Shown here piece by piece: positions 5,762 through 7,178 of a stretch of 7,178 nucleotides of DNA. Numbering within the stretch: position 1 is the first letter of the stretch; each line of letters starts with the position of its first letter. This stretch comes from a bacterium (GTDB lineage: Bacteria; UBA6262). Below the pieces are notes generated by a model. It worked only from the letters and a program-made list of their open reading frames with translations, did no database searches and was not told the DNA's origin. Location of the stretch: assembly GCA_028716025.1 (NCBI GenBank), contig JAQUQP010000093.1:1-7178 (forward strand), in the 5' to 3' direction. Position numbers and translations under genes: made by a program.

Positions 5762-6399
5762 TTAATTTCTCCTAAAACGGTTAATCCTGCCTTTACTTTA
5801 TCTTTAATCTTAACTTTAATATCGATATTCATTGGCACATAAATATCCACCTGAGAACCAAGCTTGATCATGCCGATCCGTTCTCCCTGGGATACTCCCT
5901 GCTGCATATTGATCCACCATACAATGCGCCTGGCGATCAAGCCAGCGATCTGTTTAATCAAAACTTTCACGCTATTGTTTCCAATGCCGATCAGGTTTTG
6001 CTCGTTCTCTTCGCTGGCTTTATCCAGGTTAGCCGGCATAAACTTACCTTTTTTATATTCCAAATATTCGATGCGTCCCTTGATCGGGGCGCGCTGGACA
6101 TGCACATCCAAAGGAGTCATAAAGATCTTAATTACCATAGCCGTCGCTTTGAGGAACTTGTCTTCAGTTACTTCCTTGATCTCGATCACTTCCCCGTCTG
6201 CCGGCGAGTAAATTACTTTATCATTAGCTTCTGTATAGCGGTTGGGATCCCGGAAAAAATATACCAGGAATATGGTAATGAGAATAAAAAATATACTTAA
6301 CCGGCCAAATATCTCCATCCAGTAGCTTAAGCTATACCCAGCTATGGATAAGGCTAAAAAAATCTTGATCAGATTAAATCCCGCTTTATTAATTCCCAT
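5758..6399 (-). CDS. psd: Phosphatidylserine decarboxylase proenzyme, short type
   Basis: Converts phosphatidylserine to phosphatidylethanolamine at the membrane. The 213-residue length fits the short (archaeal-type/PSD-A) family. One or two hydrophobic helices (about 10-48) precede FFRDPNR. SPADGEV holds D68, LDVHVQRAP holds H100, and LGSQVD contains the self-cleavage pair G181-S182, which would yield a 32-residue alpha chain with an N-terminal pyruvoyl group. Relatives commonly have HVNR and GSRVD, so the Q residues here are mild variants, not losses of key residues. The ATG at 6399 has AAAGGGA about 8 nt upstream, and it lies 17 bp after the glycine-zipper gene. The stop overlaps pssA. Confidence 0.93.
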   Translation of the reverse strand: MGINKAGFNLIKIFLALSIAGYSLSYWMEIFGRLSIFFILITIFLVYFFRDPNRYTEANDKVIYSPADGEVIEIKEVTEDKFLKATAMVIKIFMTPLDVHVQRAPIKGRIEYLEYKKGKFMPANLDKASEENEQNLIGIGNNSVKVLIKQIAGLIARRIVWWINMQQGVSQGERIGMIKLGSQVDIYVPMNIDIKVKIKDKVKAGLTVLGEIK

Positions 6400-6416
6400 T
6401 AATTAATCCCTTTACG

Positions 6417-6914
6417 TTAGAAACTTATATATGTAATCGGTATATAGATGTTATTAGTGCCAATACGCGCCCCGACCAGGGCCAGGGGAATAATGCTCCA
6501 AAATTGCCAAAAGCCCTTTTTGTAACCAAATTTTTTTATAGTCCAGCGCCACCAGAAGTATCCAGCCATTCCGCCAACTATACTATAAGCAGTCACTCTG
6601 CCGGCATTGATCTCGTCAGGAAATTGCAGACGATCGATCTGCGATTTGGCACCGATATAACTGCCAACCGCGTAACCAACAGGGAAACCGATCAGCATTC
6701 CTGCCCGGTCAGTCTGCTCGCGATCCAGGTCCAGGGCATAGCTGACACCATAGCCAGCTATAGCCCCAACTACTCCGCCACTCAAACCGCCAATACTGGC
6801 AGAGAATGCCACCCGGTGCTTATCCCATTGCTCCGCCGCAAATACAGCTGGGCATAGTAAAGTTATTATCAGCAAAGAACTGATTATAATTTTCACGCAT
6901 TTAGCTTTCAGCAT
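6417..6914 (-). CDS. Exported glycine-zipper protein, unknown function
   Basis: Residues 1-26 form a signal peptide: a KAK basic start, a hydrophobic core IIISSLLIITLL, and a likely cut after AVFA. The cysteine at 21 is not in a lipobox, as leucine rather than a small residue precedes it. The mature protein has two exact glycine zippers, G42-G46-G50-G54 and G72-G76-G80-G84-G88, each GxxxG repeated without a break, and a third small-residue patch at 114-118 before an aromatic WWRW segment. This suits close helix packing in an envelope membrane. The gene starts 8 bp after ilvC and ends 17 bp before psd, so it belongs to the same transcript. The ribosome binding site is weak. I do not know a family; a link to lipid or envelope function is only contextual. 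Confidence 0.75.
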   Translation of the reverse strand: MLKAKCVKIIISSLLIITLLCPAVFAAEQWDKHRVAFSASIGGLSGGVVGAIAGYGVSYALDLDREQTDRAGMLIGFPVGYAVGSYIGAKSQIDRLQFPDEINAGRVTAYSIVGGMAGYFWWRWTIKKFGYKKGFWQFWSIIPLALVGARIGTNNIYIPITYISF

Positions 6915-6922
6915 TTAGCTAA

Positions 6923-7178
6923 TTATTTCTTTTTCAGCCAGCTCATCATCCCGCGCAGTTTCGACCCGACTTTTTCGATCAGCATACTATCGGTACGCTT
7001 GCGCAAGGCATTGAACGTCGGCCTTCCAGCCTGGTTCTCCAAGAGCCACTCAGTAGCAAATCTGCCGCTGCGGATCTCTTCCAGTATTTTGACCATTTCC
7101 TTGCGGGTATCTTCGGTAATTATTCTCTTGCCGCGGGTCAGGTCGCCAAACTCGGCTGTATCACTGACTGAATATCTC
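6923..7178 (-). CDS. ilvC: Ketol-acid reductoisomerase, C-terminal fragment
   Basis: A frame open to the right edge encodes the last 84 residues of Ilv[18 protein letters not shown], then [20 protein letters not shown], then [18 protein letters not shown] and a TAA at 6925-6923. These are the signature blocks of the knotted C-terminal domain of the NADPH-dependent enzyme that makes 2,3-dihydroxyisovalerate and its isoleucine-pathway counterpart. The truncation is the window edge, not a mutation. The Rossmann domain and most catalytic residues are outside. It is the most upstream gene seen in the row, and acetolactate synthase genes would be expected further right. Confidence 0.95.
   Translation of the reverse strand, partial: RYSVSDTAEFGDLTRGKRIITEDTRKEMVKILEEIRSGRFATEWLLENQAGRPTFNALRKRTDSMLIEKVGSKLRGMMSWLKKK

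Noticed and set aside
6897..6920. Ten-base direct repeat GCATTTAGCT around the start of the glycine-zipper gene
   Set aside because: Two short copies 14 bp apart in AT-rich sequence. The second ATG is out of frame, and nothing else supports a function.

Overview
This window looks like a piece of a mid-GC bacterial chromosome. Every supported gene lies on the minus strand, so transcription runs from the right edge to the left edge. The core is a branched-chain amino acid plus phospholipid gene row: ilvC (only its 3' end is present), a small glycine-zipper envelope protein, psd, pssA, leuA and leuC. From general knowledge, psd-pssA sitting between ilvC and leuA is found in Geobacter-like deltaproteobacteria and in several uncultured phyla. 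The sequence alone does not fix the phylum. An uncultured anaerobic lineage of the Omnitrophota/Elusimicrobiota/deltaproteobacterial kind is my inference.

Right to left: 6923-7178 is the ilvC C-terminus. 6417-6914 encodes an exported glycine-zipper protein. 5758-6399 is psd, 4961-5761 pssA and 3426-4964 leuA. psd/pssA and pssA/leuA overlap by ATGA, which implies translational coupling. A gap of about 490 bp follows (2936-3425) with no believable gene; it holds a repeat element and two perfect hairpins. leuC (1676-2935) comes next. A low-GC four-helix membrane protein gene (1236-1670) sits where leuD would often be. Then come a 169-bp gap with a second, shorter, inverted copy of the repeat, two small membrane-protein genes (767-1066 and 411-767), a cysteine-rich DUF3795-type gene (44-394), and the first codons of a probable PspC-domain gene running off the left edge (1-34).

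Working together: IlvC makes the valine/isoleucine precursor, from which 2-oxoisovalerate is derived. LeuA condenses that with acetyl-CoA, and LeuC (with a LeuD not seen here) isomerises 2-isopropylmalate. PssA makes phosphatidylserine and Psd decarboxylates it to phosphatidylethanolamine. The left 1.7 kb is an accessory-looking stretch of small membrane or envelope genes, visibly richer in A+T than the biosynthetic genes.

The most interesting unexplained structure is a pair of inverted, non-coding repeat copies (1082-1198 and 3014-3233). They share two conserved modules but differ by about 103 bp inside, and they bracket leuC plus the foreign-looking membrane gene. They look like a small non-autonomous mobile or REP/MITE-like family, and the layout suggests they took part in rearranging the leu region.
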